Origin: Adenanthera pavonina
Taxonomy: Eukaryota; Streptophyta; Magnoliopsida; Fabales; Fabaceae
Assembly: GCA_026686845.1 (NCBI GenBank)
Contig: JAIVEN010000010.1
Location: 21,984,001-22,048,000, forward strand
Reading direction: 5' to 3'
DNA: 64,000 nucleotides
The notes under the pieces are model-generated. The model saw only the letters and a program-made list of their open reading frames with translations. It ran no database searches and was not told where the DNA came from. Position numbers and translations under genes: made by a program. Positions 10,690 through 21,823 of the stretch are shown here, one piece after another. Position 1 is the stretch's first letter, and every line of letters begins with the position of its first letter.

Positions 10690-12103
10690 CCCTACCTTTT
10701 AAAAATTTTGTCCTCAAAATTTTAAAACATATACCTCAATGAAAGAAGTGAGGGTAATCCCTCTGCATAGACTCCTCTATCTCCCAAGTGGCTTCACCCA
10801 ATGTCAAACCTATCCATAAAAATTTTACTAGCATGATCGTCTTATTCCTTAACTACTTCCCTTTCGAGTCCAAAATTCTTTTCGGCCTGACCTCATATGA
10901 CAAGCCCTTCTGTAACTCACCTCTTTATGCTTAATGATATAAGATGGATTGGGTTTGTCCTTCTTGAGCTGAGATACATGGAACATATCATGTAACCTAG
11001 CTAGATTATGTAGTAACGCACTTGGTATACTATCGGCCTAATCTGGTCAAGAATTTGGAACTACCCCATATACCTCGAGGTGAACTTCTTGACTCAAATC
11101 GACCTTCATACACTAGTAGTTGGGTTGACCTGGAGAAACACGTGGTCCCTAACATCAAACTCCAATAGTCTCCTCCTCCTATCTGCATAACTCTTTTATC
11201 AACTTTGATTAGCCAAGAGTTTTTAAGGAATACCATCAATTTGTCTGGTAGTTTGTTCCACTATATCTGGCGTTAGCATACTCCTTTAATTGAGTTCTAC
11301 CTAACATAAAGGTGACCGATACTTCCTTCCATACAAGGCCTCAAACGACACTATTTGCAGACTAGAGTGATAGTTGTTATTGTAGGCAAATTCCACCAAT
11401 AGGAGGTACTTGTCCCAATTGCCTTTCTACCTTAATACGCAAGCCCTTAACATGCCATATGAGGTATGAATTGTTCTCTTTGTCTTCCCATCTGATTGGG
11501 GATGGTATATGGTACTGAAATTTAGTCTTATCCCTATTGCTTCCTAAAGAGACCTCCAAAACTTTGAAGTAAACCACATATCTCGATAAGAAACAATACT
11601 TTTTAGAACTCCATGCAACCTAACAATCTCATTCACATGCAACTGTGCCAACTTCTCCATGGTAACGATCTCCTTGATGGGCAAAAAATGAGTCGACTAT
11701 GTCAACCTGTTAACAATCACCCATATTGCATCATGTTCAGAGGAAGTCTTGGGTAGCCCATCACGAAGTCCATCGAGATTCTGTCCCATTTCCACACTGT
11801 GATTTAAATTGGTTGCAACAACCCTATGAAATATTGATTCTTCACTTTCACATGTTAGCAAACCAAACACCTTATCATATACTCCGTAACATCTCTTTTC
11901 TTCCTCGGCCACTAATATCCACGTTTCAAATCATGATACATCTTGGTGGAACCTAGGTGGATGGTGTACCAGCTTTTGTGGGCTTCTTCTAGAATAGTCT
12001 CATGTAGGCCCTTAGCATTGGGCACACAAATCCTTCCATGGTACTAAATGATCTCATCTTGATGAACATCAAAATCTTGTGTCTTTTCTATTTTGACTTG
12101 TTC
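10690..12103 (-). pseudogene. Element 2 integrase and chromodomain (heavily decayed)
   Basis: Minus-strand frames with stops every 60-70 codons. A WE-containing segment ending in MQRDYPHFF (about 10740-10800) matches the end of a chromodomain of the EATWE...YP type found in Del/Tekay elements. Upstream pieces (about 11030-11240, 11377-11577, 11697-11912) carry fragments of the integrase core and post-core, for example VYDKVFGLLTCESE, in shifting frames. The order integrase, chromodomain, polypurine tract, 3' LTR is preserved. The integrase would insert cDNA, with the chromodomain thought to guide it to heterochromatin. Identification of single pieces is weak; the whole is convincing by position. 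Confidence 0.65.
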
Positions 12104-12880
12104 TCAAACACCCAAGAGATACTCATCCTCTATTTGCGAAAAATAGATTTCTTTATGCAAATCACTTAGCTCATTGATTGATCCCAATACTAAGGCACCT
12201 AGTTTCATTGAGATAGACAAACTTAGATCCCTTAAGCTCTCAATCAATTGATGTTCCCACATCATCATAGTTGCCACATGAATGGATTTTCTGCTCAAGG
12301 CATTTGCCACCACATTTGCCTTGCCAGAATAATATTTCAGGGCATAATCATAATCCTTCAGGAACTCTATCCCATGATGTTGCCTTATATTCAACTTTTT
12401 CTGATAAAAAAGATACTTCAAACTCTTGTGGTCACTAAACACTTTAAACCAAGCATCGTAAATGTGATGTCTCCAATTTTTCAAAGAAAAAACCATCATT
12501 GCCAACTTCAAGTCATGAGTGGTGTAATTCTCTTCATGAGGTTTCAATGATCTCGAAGCATAAGCTACCACTCTCCGTTGTTGCATTAAGACACATCCCA
12601 GACCCTTCTTAGATGCATCCATATAAATTGTTAATGTCTCATGAGGGATAGGAATGATTAACACGAGAGTAGGCGTTAGACAAACCTTTAGCTTCTGAAA
12701 GGCTCTCTCATACTTGTCATCCAAGATAAAAGGTTAGTCCTTTCATGTTAACCTTATCAAAGGCATAGCAAGCTGAGAAAACCCCGTAATGAATCTCTAG
12801 TAATAACCAGCCAAACCCAAAAAGCTTCAAATTTCTATCACTAACTGTGGCCTTTCCCATTTCAATACTTCATCCACCTT
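12104..12880 (-). pseudogene. Element 2 RNase H and RT connection domain
   Basis: The minus-strand frame 12724-12104 (206 residues) starts with DKYERAFQKLKVCLT and VLIIPIPHETLTIYMDAS, where MDASKKGLGCVLMQQRR is the RNase H-like strand with its catalytic Asp. It continues through VVAYASRSLKPHEENYTTHD, VFSDHKSLKYLF and GKANVVANALSRKS, the classical end of the gypsy RNase H. The upstream part (12725-12880) holds the RT thumb/connection in another frame. The corresponding segment of element 3 (about 31590-32017) is almost the same in wording, so both belong to related lineages. Confidence 0.85.
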
Positions 12881-12899
12881 ACCAGGATCCACTGCCACC

Positions 12900-13640
12900 T
12901 CATCTGCCGAAATTATATGCCTTAAAAACTTCACCTCTTTCAACCAGAATTCACACTTCTTAACTTGGCATACAATTGGTGATCCTTTAACACTTGCAAG
13001 ACTATATGAAGATGTTGCTTGTGCTCCTCTTTACTCCTAGCGTAAATGAGAATGTCATTAATGAATACTACCACAAACTTATCTAAATAAGGATGAAAGA
13101 TTTGGTTCATATAGTCTGTGACAACTACAAGATCATTGGTCAACCTAGAGGGCATCACAAGAAATTCATAGTGTCCATATTGAGTCTGAAAAGCAGTTTT
13201 GAGGCATGTTTTCAACGCGCACTCTGAGTTGATGGAACCTTGACCTCAAATTAATATTAGAGAACACAGATGCACTGGCCAACTGATCAATCAATTCATT
13301 AATGCATGGTAACAGATACTTGTTCTTAACTGTCATTTGATTAATCTACCAATAATCGATGCACAACGGCAAACTCCCATCCTTCTACTTGACAAACAAC
13401 ACCGAAGCTCTTAAGGTGAGACACTGTGTCGTATGAAACCCTTCTCCAACAACTCTTCAATCTGCCTTTTGAGTTCCACCTTCTTTGTTGATGACATATG
13501 ATATGGAGCCTTAGAGATAAGGCTTGTACTAGGGGCTAGATCAATAGAAAACTCCAACTCCCTCTTTGGTGGTAAACTAGAAATTTCCTTAGGAACCACC
13601 TTATATTCTTATTGTTCTGTCCTCTCCTAAGTCCTGATCA
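12900..13640 (-). pseudogene. Element 2 reverse transcriptase (mutated active site)
   Basis: The minus-strand pre-RT linker VPKEISSLPPKRELEFSIDL (13599-13530) leads into the RT fingers ELKRQIEELLEKGFIRHSVSP, then KDGSLPLCIDYW (about 13365-13400), then HYEFLVMPSRLTNDL and the box FINDILIYAR (about 13020-13060). In the family this box is F/Y-x-D-D; here it reads N-D, so one catalytic aspartate is lost. At least three frame interruptions occur (near 13410, 13250 and 12940). It directly follows the truncated gag, with no protease between. Confidence 0.85.
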
Positions 13641-13740
13641 TAGCCTTTTCTTGACATCAGACACGGTCAGTCAATCCCATGATAATTTCATGCATTTCTC
13701 TTAGTATTTCATTGTTGTTTGGCTTACCATGACGAGCCAT
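13641..13740 (-). pseudogene. Element 2 gag N-terminal stub with deletion junction
   Basis: The minus strand ATG at 13740 gives MARHGKPNNNE followed by ILREMHEIIMGLTDRV, resembling the gag N-terminus of element 3 (MRQMHEMLAGLNDQV). After about 27 residues a stop follows, and within about 60 bp the sequence is already the linker before RT. Gag, zinc knuckle and protease, about 1.6 kb in element 3 (27092-28749), are absent. This is an internal deletion of the element. Confidence 0.65.
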
Positions 13741-13880
13741 AGGTGACCTATACACGGTAGCAACACATTCAATTAGCAAGATTCTAATATAGCAAGAAGC
13801 CAAGGAAAAGCAAGAGTACACAACCACAACATAAGTAAAGTGCCAACATAGACGCAATACAAAAGAAAACCAATGGCCTA

Positions 13881-13901
13881 AACTAGACTCTGATGCGAAA
13901 A
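13881..13901 (-). other. Element 2 primer binding site region
   Basis: Just inside the 5' LTR the minus strand reads GCATCAGAGTCTAG, close to the tRNA-Met-type primer site TGGTATCAGAGC used by many plant LTR elements but with mismatches. Its place next to the LTR end TGTAGCACC (plus, 13902) fixes the inner border of the 5' LTR. Confidence 0.6.
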
Positions 13902-16789
13902 TGTAGCACCATAACTTAAAGACTCCAAGTTATACCCAAAGAAACATAGAAATAGGAGAGAAAAGGAAAAATAGACTCCAACTTAACACTATGGCACGAA
14001 GCATTTCTGGCACAAAATGAAAACAGGGCAGAGACATATGGGGCCGCGGCCATGGTTTTGGCACTGTTGCACCAATGATAGTATAAGCATTAGAAATTTG
14101 CTAATACGATAGTCTAACTTCTAACATACATAACCTCCCACTCCAACCTTTGATTAACATATTTCAAAGTCTACAAGTCACTCTACTCTTGCTCTAACCA
14201 TAGACACCAACCATATCTCAAAACACCTCCGTATGGAGATTTTGAACACTTAACACCGAAATGGTTACTTTTTGACCAAAACCAAGAACCAACCTCCTCC
14301 AATTGCCACAAGAAGTTCATGGTACCCAAAGACCATTTCAATAGGTCACATTAGACTCAAAAACCATGTCCAAGGAGGTCTTATCCCAGAGAAACAACTT
14401 CTCCGAGTTTTGACCCCCTTGAACCCAACTTCACACCAATAGGCTTTGTACCCAATTTGCACAAATAGGACCTATAAACTTAACTAGACTTATAACCTGA
14501 CCAATCACATCAAAAGAGATTTTGGGCCATGGATCCACGACCTAAAACAAAAGACAACAACACTTTGAACATTACCAACCACATATGGGATATAATTGTC
14601 ATCCATCAAACAACTAGCATAATCATAGGCCTAAGAACACACAAGGGGCCATACATAATACATACCAGAGTATAGGAGGGGTTATACCTCAATTCTACCA
14701 GGAACACAGATACGCCATGACACGTATATAGTTTTACACAAACAATACAAAGGTACTTTACTAGTAACACAACAAAAACAACAACAATAACAAAGGGTAA
14801 TCACTAACACCTACAAGTACTCTCAGTTTTCTTTTCCCAAGCCTTCCTTGGTCCTTTCCTTGCCAGTACTAGATCCTTCACAAGGAATTGTTAGTCACTG
14901 GGTAAGACATACGTCTCAGTAACTTAGGGTTTTAACATACAAACATATAAATATGCTTCCACAATAATATTCAAGTGCAATATTCAACATGAATGTGATA
15001 TGCATAATATGTAGACACGAATCCCATCAATACATGACTATAACTACAAGCTAGTTACCATGATAAGGTAACCTTAACTAGTAATTGCCTTCCAATGACC
15101 CGTGATAGTCATTTTTGGGCTCACCACCCAACTCTCCTCCTAATAGTCATGACCTGGCCAAAGGCCAATGGGCTAAAGGTTGGATCATGGCTTTTCTTCT
15201 CTTAAACTACCTGAATTTATGGCTATTTAGAGAAGATGCACCCCAATTTATGGCCACCTGAGTCTCCTGGCCATATGACTATTATTTAGTGACTAGAATA
15301 ACATAGGCTGTACTGCTTGAACACAAGGACAAGTGTACTATTTAGTAGGTTGGCATACCACATGCTATATAAAGCATTGTCACCCAAACTATATGTCCCA
15401 TCTATGTATAACATGTGACAATACACAATGCATGCTAACATATCAACATGTTGGCATCTATGTCCCATCTATGTATTTTTATGATGTTAGCATGACATAA
15501 GAATATACATATTCAAGCATGGGGAGCATCATAATCATTGACATGCTAATATCCATCATACTCAGGCAGAAAACTGATAGCTATTTTCATCATAGTTCAA
15601 GATTGGGTCAGAAAACTCACTAATTGTGTAACTGCACATATCGTGGTATGAAAAGCTATGACCATATTCGAGCTAAGAGGCATACCATGATATGAAAAAG
15701 AAAAACATATATCTATATATAACATGTGCATATCATGATATGAAAATGATTAGACATATACAAATAATCAACCATGATTACATAGGAAATTACACCCTGG
15801 TTACATCAACCATCCAAACCTACTCAACATCACAGTGGGCTAAAGAGGACAATAACCACTACAACACATCAAACAATACGAGATTACATCACCACATTGT
15901 CCCAAACCAAAATACACAACTAATACATGATAATCCAACCAATCCAACTAAAGAATCCATTACTCAAGCACCAACATAACCACTTATCAACCAAATCAAT
16001 ATTCTCCAATTACTTCCCAAAGCCAAAAGATCCTAAATGAGCTAGTAGACAACCAATATGACACCAAATTCCCATTACCAACATAATTTCTCAACACATA
16101 GACTACTCAATTGTTAACCCAGAGCACAACCTGGCTGAAACAAGGCTTTCCAATGCAAACCCAAACATCAAAATACCCCAAACTACTCACAGAACCATAA
16201 CCAAATCAACATAACTTTGGAATTCCCACTTATATCAAAAATTGAGGGTAAGACTTTAGGAAATATACCACTTAAAGACTTAAAATCCTTAACCTAGAGC
16301 TTGAACACACCCAACAATACATCAATGAAGCATTTGAACTTATTTTAATAAGTAGAAAGCATCCCAAATGAAATAAAAATCCACTATTTAATCAAAGAAA
16401 ATGGAGAGGAGGAAGAATTATATCACTTACCCACAAGATTTAAGCTTCTCTAAGGACAAAATGACGCTTCTAAGCTTTAGATGGACCAAACCCTAGTAGA
16501 GCACCGAAAATCTCCCCCACTTCCTTCTATTTCGTCCAGCTGAATATGTTCTAATTTAAATCAAATTTGGCTTTGGTGCCATGGCACCCCTTAAACTAGC
16601 TATGGCGTGAGACCATTATGTCTAGATTGAAAGTCCAAAATCTAACACAACTCTCCACGGTGCCATCAGAGCTCATCGTGGCTCAAGTGTGTTTGTCTCT
16701 CTTCTTCAACTTACTCGTTTCTGATCCTTACTCTAGTCCAACATCATTCGACAATGTTCTTCTTGGAATTTGTATTCAGGGTCATTACG
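13902..16789 (-). repeat. Element 2 5' LTR, full length
   Basis: About 2.9 kb. The inner end is TGTAGCACC at 13902 (CTACA on the minus strand). The outer end is GGTCATTAC at 16788, where the expected final A reads G. The outer 2 kb match 8718-10685. The inner 0.9 kb (13902-14803) has no partner in the truncated 3' LTR but resembles the U5 half of LTR-A in wording (CAAAATCTCCATA...GGAG and similar). No 5-bp duplication could be confirmed because the other end is cut. Confidence 0.85.
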
Positions 16790-17579
16790 TACTTAGTCCC
16801 TATATTCTCATCCTAGGTCAAGTCTATCCTTGTATATAAATAATATTTTTCTCTTATTTTTGTTTTTTTTAATTTCTCTTATTTTTTATGTTTAGTTTAG
16901 CATGTGAATAAAAAAGGGTAACTAAAATAACTTTTAAAGCCATATTATTTGCACAATCAACTTAAGATAACCATTCCTACGAATGAGTGTTGTGGGATGC
17001 CTAACATTTTTTTCACTCATAATCATACTCTTGAGTCCAACTTTGTTTCACAAACCATTTTTCCTTTTTTCAATTGGTTTTCCAAAGTTTTTCTTAAAAT
17101 TTTGGTAGTGGCTCCTCTTAAATCCGTTTTCATCATGAAAACCGATTTCTCTCTTTTTCTTCATTTTTGCATCATCCGCATCACATTTAAGGTGTAACAT
17201 ATGGTTAGTCATGAATTCTAGTTTTCATTAAAAATATGATGATAATAAGAACAAATAGAACAACATAAAAATTTCTTAAATTAATATTTTGTTTAAAAAA
17301 ATCTATTTCTCATGGAGATAGCATCAATTGTGAATGAATTTTTGCTATTAAACAAAACTTCGGACAAAAAAATTGTCTTCCTTGTATATTTGGAGCATAA
17401 TAGGAAAAAGAAAATTGAAAGATGAGTAGAAAGTATGAAGAAGCATCCCTGACAATCATTAAGGCATCTACCAAGTCAATGCATGGAAAAATTATAGGAC
17501 AACACCTTGGACAAGGCAAAGCAAAAGAGAGTACCATAAATTATAGACTCATTTATCTTCATTAGTTATATAGGAACGT
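16790..17579. other. Spacer between element 2 and RLP pseudogene 1
   Basis: AT-rich, with short frames only (for example 16949-17197 on the plus strand), none of which I recognise. No transposon ends or RNA genes seen. Confidence 0.4.
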
Positions 17580-17797
17580 TTGTGGTGCATATGCAATGTA
17601 ACTATGTGTTGGACCAATTGGGTTCACTCATTAAAGAATATCGAGACAACCATAAACTTTGACAATTTCATTCGATGTCTTCTTCTTCTTTTTCTTCTTT
17701 TTTAATAAATAATTAGAAGTTCCTTTATTATTCAATTATATAATCTTTAGTTCATAGTTGTAAGTAAATATCATGCTTTCTTTCTTCTTGCATCATC
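17580..17797 (+). promoter_or_regulatory. Upstream region of RLP pseudogene 1
   Basis: This stretch parallels 50781-50976 upstream of RLP pseudogene 2: both contain CATA(A/G)ACTTTGACAATTTCA, CT-rich and T-rich runs and TGCTTTCTTTCTTCT just before the ATG. The shared sequence shows that the two genes were duplicated together with their 5' regions. I cannot place a TATA box with confidence. Confidence 0.5.
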
Positions 17798-17887
17798 ATG
17801 GCTTTCTTCACTTCAAAAATTGTGATTACTTTGCTTTGGTATCTATATGCAATCACATTCTATTCAAGCATAGCCCATGAGAATTTG

Positions 17888-20800
17888 TGTAATATCCCAA
17901 AATTTTACTAGATATAAAGTAATGAAAGAGAAAAAAATAAACGATAACATGAAATGTACAAGAAATTTGTGAAAAATGATAAACACTGTTTTATGTGAAA
18001 ATGGGCAAAGAGGTTATTTTTTCAGGCCGGATGGAAGAATGAGAATTATGTTTTTACCCCTAATAAATTATCAAAATGACATCCATGTCCCTAAATTCAT
18101 CAAAATCACGCGGAGAATAAGTTAAAAAGCCATTGGGAAAAATTACACTTAATGACCCAAAAGTTTCAGAAATTATCATGGTTTTAAAAAACAAACTGGA
18201 CCAGACCGGTTGATTTAACCGATTCAATCGAGAACTGGTCACTAGTACTATCCAGAATAAGGGAGTAATCAGAGAGTTTGAAAACCAGCCAAGAACTGAT
18301 TAACCCGGCCTTAAACCGGTCAAAACTTGTGAAACTGGCAGGTTGATCGGTTTAGCCGGTTGATGGGAAAACAACACCTAACTTTTGAGAAGAAGTGCAG
18401 TTGAGAAAATTGAATGAGCAAAAGAGAAAAAAAAGATGAAGGGGAGAAAAAAAAAAGAAAGAAGAATAGGACGTTGAGGGAAGGAAGAAGAAAAAGAAAA
18501 TAGAATAATTAAATAAGAAATAAAAGGATGAAAGGGACTTTTAGATCTATAAAGAGGGAAAGAGCATGGACTGGTTTGCAATTTTCGAATAGAGAATGAA
18601 GAGGACTTACTTTCACTAGGATTTATATTAGCTTTTTAGATCTGCAAGGGAGGAATGAACGTTGGGAAGAGATGGAATTATTTTGCCATAGAGAATGATG
18701 GTGGAGCATTTTCATAAAAAAAATGAAAAGGGACGAAACTCTGAAGCAGACAAGATGCTTTCTTTTTCGTTTCCGTTGTTGCTTCTTGCTTGATGTTACT
18801 GTGCGGTGGACTTTTCAACTCCTGTGGGAAAAGTTAATAAAAAATGTGACATTTTATTGGAGAGAGTGCCATAATATAAAGATATCAATTAACAAAGTTA
18901 TTAATGATTAATTAATTTATTTAATTAATACAAAGATATCAATGAGTAAGTCTTAGATAGTATAATAGTGGGGAGATAATTCAAATTTGAAAATTTAAAC
19001 AATTTTCATATATCATTTTTTCAAAAGTTTTCTATTAAAAAAATTAAAAGATAACATAATCTCAAATAAAATTAAATTTTAAACTAATCTCATCTCTAGT
19101 ATAACATTCAGAAGTGGATGAAAATTATAAAATGAGCTATTTATAATTTTATATAATTATGAATTTGAATGAAAGCTTAATAACTTTGTAGATGTATCTT
19201 CTAAGGCATTATCTTTTCCTATGTTATTTTATTTAGAGATATTACTTTCTTTGAAATTAGTAAATCTTTCATTTTTGACTCCAAATAGTAAATTTTTTTA
19301 ATCTTTTTTGTATATATTATTTGATCTATATATTGATTTAATTATAACCGGTCCGACTCCGATCCGACTATTGAACCTCGAACCATTGTCTCATACGATT
19401 CAATAGTTGGTCCGGTTTTTAATACCTTGGAAATTATAATTAACCCGAGTTAGGGGTAATTTTGTAAATATGTAAAATTACTGTCAGAACAAAGCCCTCG
19501 AAGAGAGAAGTTCAATGGTATATAGCATGGAGGGTTAATGCTCAAGAATAAGGAAATAATTAGTGCTGAGTGTCCAAAAGTAACTTAAAATAGATAAAGT
19601 AAACTGTGGACCCCACGAATAGTTAAAAAGAAACTGGGATAGGATATGGATCATACACAGATACCATTTGGGACATGATAATTAGGAAAATATAAAAATA
19701 AAATTGGAATAGTCCTATAGCCCAAAAATGCTAATTTATTGTAAAAAGTGATTTTATCGATATGGTTAAAAATTACCTGGTTCAAGATATATTTGGACTA
19801 GGAAAAATTAAGTAAACTGACACTCAAAGCCCCCTCATTGGGCACGACAAATGGGCAGCTTGGGGAGGACCATTTTTTGGAGAAAAATTCTCCAAGAAGT
19901 TGTCACTTTTTGAGCAAAAAGTAACCTATGTTTAATTAAGAGATAATCATGATTAAGCTACATAATTAGTCCTTTAATCACTCACTTTTTAACCATTCTG
20001 CACGACCAGAACTAGCAACAAACAGAGGGCTGAAAAATAGAAGAAAGAAAGGAGAGAAAAGTGAGAAGAAGAAGAAGAAATCCATGGTAAAATTGAAAGC
20101 AAGTTGGTAAGTTTGTCTACTATCATTCTAAGCTTGCTATCTATGGTATTAGAAGCATGGTTCATGGCTTAGAAATTCTTCTCCATCCTCTTAGGGTTTC
20201 ATCCATGGGATGATTTAGCAAGAAATGGAGTTTTCCAACCATAAATCAAAGGGAAAATGATAGAATGTTCATTTAAAGCTTGGATATGCAAGTAGTTTGT
20301 TGTATATCAAAGTGTAGCAATTTTCCTCCATTTACCATGAATTTTGGTCAGAACAGGGGGAGTATTTTGAGTTGGAATTTCAATTTTTTGACCTCAAAAA
20401 TGGGTTTCCCATGGTTCAAAACCTTAGGAACAAGTGTTAATTTCATGAATAAGCTTAAGATTAAGAAAGTGAAATTTTTAGGGTTTTGAAGCTTAATTCG
20501 GTATGATATGTAACCATAGCTAGAGATGGAATGTGGTAATTCTGAGGCCATATTTGGATTCCTCATGAACAATTACATGGAGTAGAGGTATAATTCTTCA
20601 TTTTTGAGCTAGGAATGATTTTTTGGTGAATTTTTGAAGAATTAGGGTTTCGTGAACATTGTTTGAAGAAAGTCATGGAACCATTAGCTTTAGTAATTCT
20701 TTGATGATATGTGTAGGTTTGAGGAAGCCTAAGAAATCTTGGAGAAGTGTTGGAAGGTCCAAGAAGTGTTGGACAAAGTGTGGGAAGTAATGAAGTATTA

Positions 20801-21823
20801 TAAGGTAAATAATTCTCTTTACTAACATCACATTGTCATTATTGTTTCTTTGATATTTGACACCATGCTATATGTATGAAATATCGATTTGTGATATTTC
20901 TATGATGTTGGCTGAGATGTATGAGTGGTTTTGAGCCCTGAGATGTCCATTTTACAAAATGAAACTTTGTCGAAATTTTTATAAAATGTATATGTTTTCA
21001 ATGTACCTATGTGATGAACTATGTTTTCTTGATTTTTCATGCTCAATGTGATGATATGATGGCATGTATGGGATTTATCTACTGAGATTCTTTGAATCTC
21101 ACCCTCCCACATAATTAATCATAATTAGGTAGCAACAATGGCAAGACCACCAGGGAAGAGAAAGGAAAGCAGAAAGCATTTGATCATTAGCTTGATAAAG
21201 CTAGCATTGGCCATGAATTTTTGAGCTTTTGTATAAATTTATAAATGTGATGATAAATATGTTTCTTAAATTTTTTATGTTCCTTTAAGTCCTAGCTAAT
21301 GTATGGCATGATTTGAAGATGAAAACTACAGAGTGAATGCACTACTATTTGGGATATTTGATGTATAGAGTATGAATGTTATATATGGTTCAAACGTAGA
21401 CAGAAATGGATTTAAAATGATCTAAAGACCACTCATTTTGTTTTTGTATATGAATTATGGTTATTTTTTCAGAATTAGCCCAAAAAATTGGAATTTCAGG
21501 AATTCACCATATGAATAGTGAAATTTCACGAAATTTACTGTACTAATTGGTTAAGTAGTTGCTCTGATTGATATTTCTCCCATGTAGACATTCTTATAAT
21601 CTATTCATAGGGACAAGAATCACTTTCATATGTTTTTTATTGAATTAGTTATGATTTTTTGAAATTTGCCAAAAAAGAAAAAAATGGGATTAAATGAATA
21701 GTACCATGGAAAATCGATTAAATTTATTATAATGTTTTATTATGATTCAAGCTTCTAATTAAGCATAGTTTGTCTCGAATGAGGTCTAATAGATGGAAAA
21801 CGGTCTTAGATACAGGTGTTACA
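17888..21823 (+). mobile_element. Solo LTR-B inside RLP pseudogene 1
   Basis: Begins TGTAATATCCC and ends GGTGTTACA, flanked by a perfect 5-bp duplication ATTTG (17883-17887 and 21824-21828). Removing it and one ATTTG rejoins the RLP reading frame. At 3936 bp it is long because it contains a hAT-like element (18177-19429); without that it is about 2.7 kb, a size usual for Del/Tekay LTRs. There is no internal domain, so it is solo. Homologous LTR-B pieces occur at 7949-8716, 24762-25918, 36057-37141, 52060-53560 and 54119-55363. The TGTAATATCCC start also resembles Del/Tekay LTRs; the parent element itself is not in the window. Confidence 0.9.
18177..19429. mobile_element. Non-autonomous hAT-like DNA transposon nested in the solo LTR-B
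   Basis: Perfect 8-bp flanking duplication GAAATTAT (18169-18176 and 19430-19437). The ends form imperfect inverted repeats: CATGGTTTTAAAAA at the left and, on the other strand, CAAGGTATTAAAAA at the right, followed by CCGG-rich words (ACCGGTTGATTTAACCG near 18210, GGTCCGGTTTTTAATACC near 19410). Other LTR-B copies (54119-55363, 7949-8716) lack this segment at the same place, so they show the empty site. An 8-bp duplication and CAAGG-type ends are hAT traits. No transposase frame is visible in its 1253 bp. Confidence 0.8.

Larger units (their letters stand above)
8717..16789 (-). mobile_element. Element 2: Ty3/gypsy retrotransposon, Del/Tekay-like chromovirus, degenerate
   Basis: A minus-strand element with a long 5' LTR at 13902-16789, a short internal region (10686-13901) and a 3' LTR at 8717-10685 that lacks its last 0.9 kb. 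The internal region keeps the gag start, most of RT, RNase H, a decayed integrase and the end of a chromodomain, but the middle of gag and the protease are missing. Del/Tekay assignment rests on LTR length, the post-integrase chromodomain and the classic junction in which the frame runs into FEDKIFK-like codons just before the 3' LTR. Multiple stops make it non-coding today. Confidence 0.85.
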
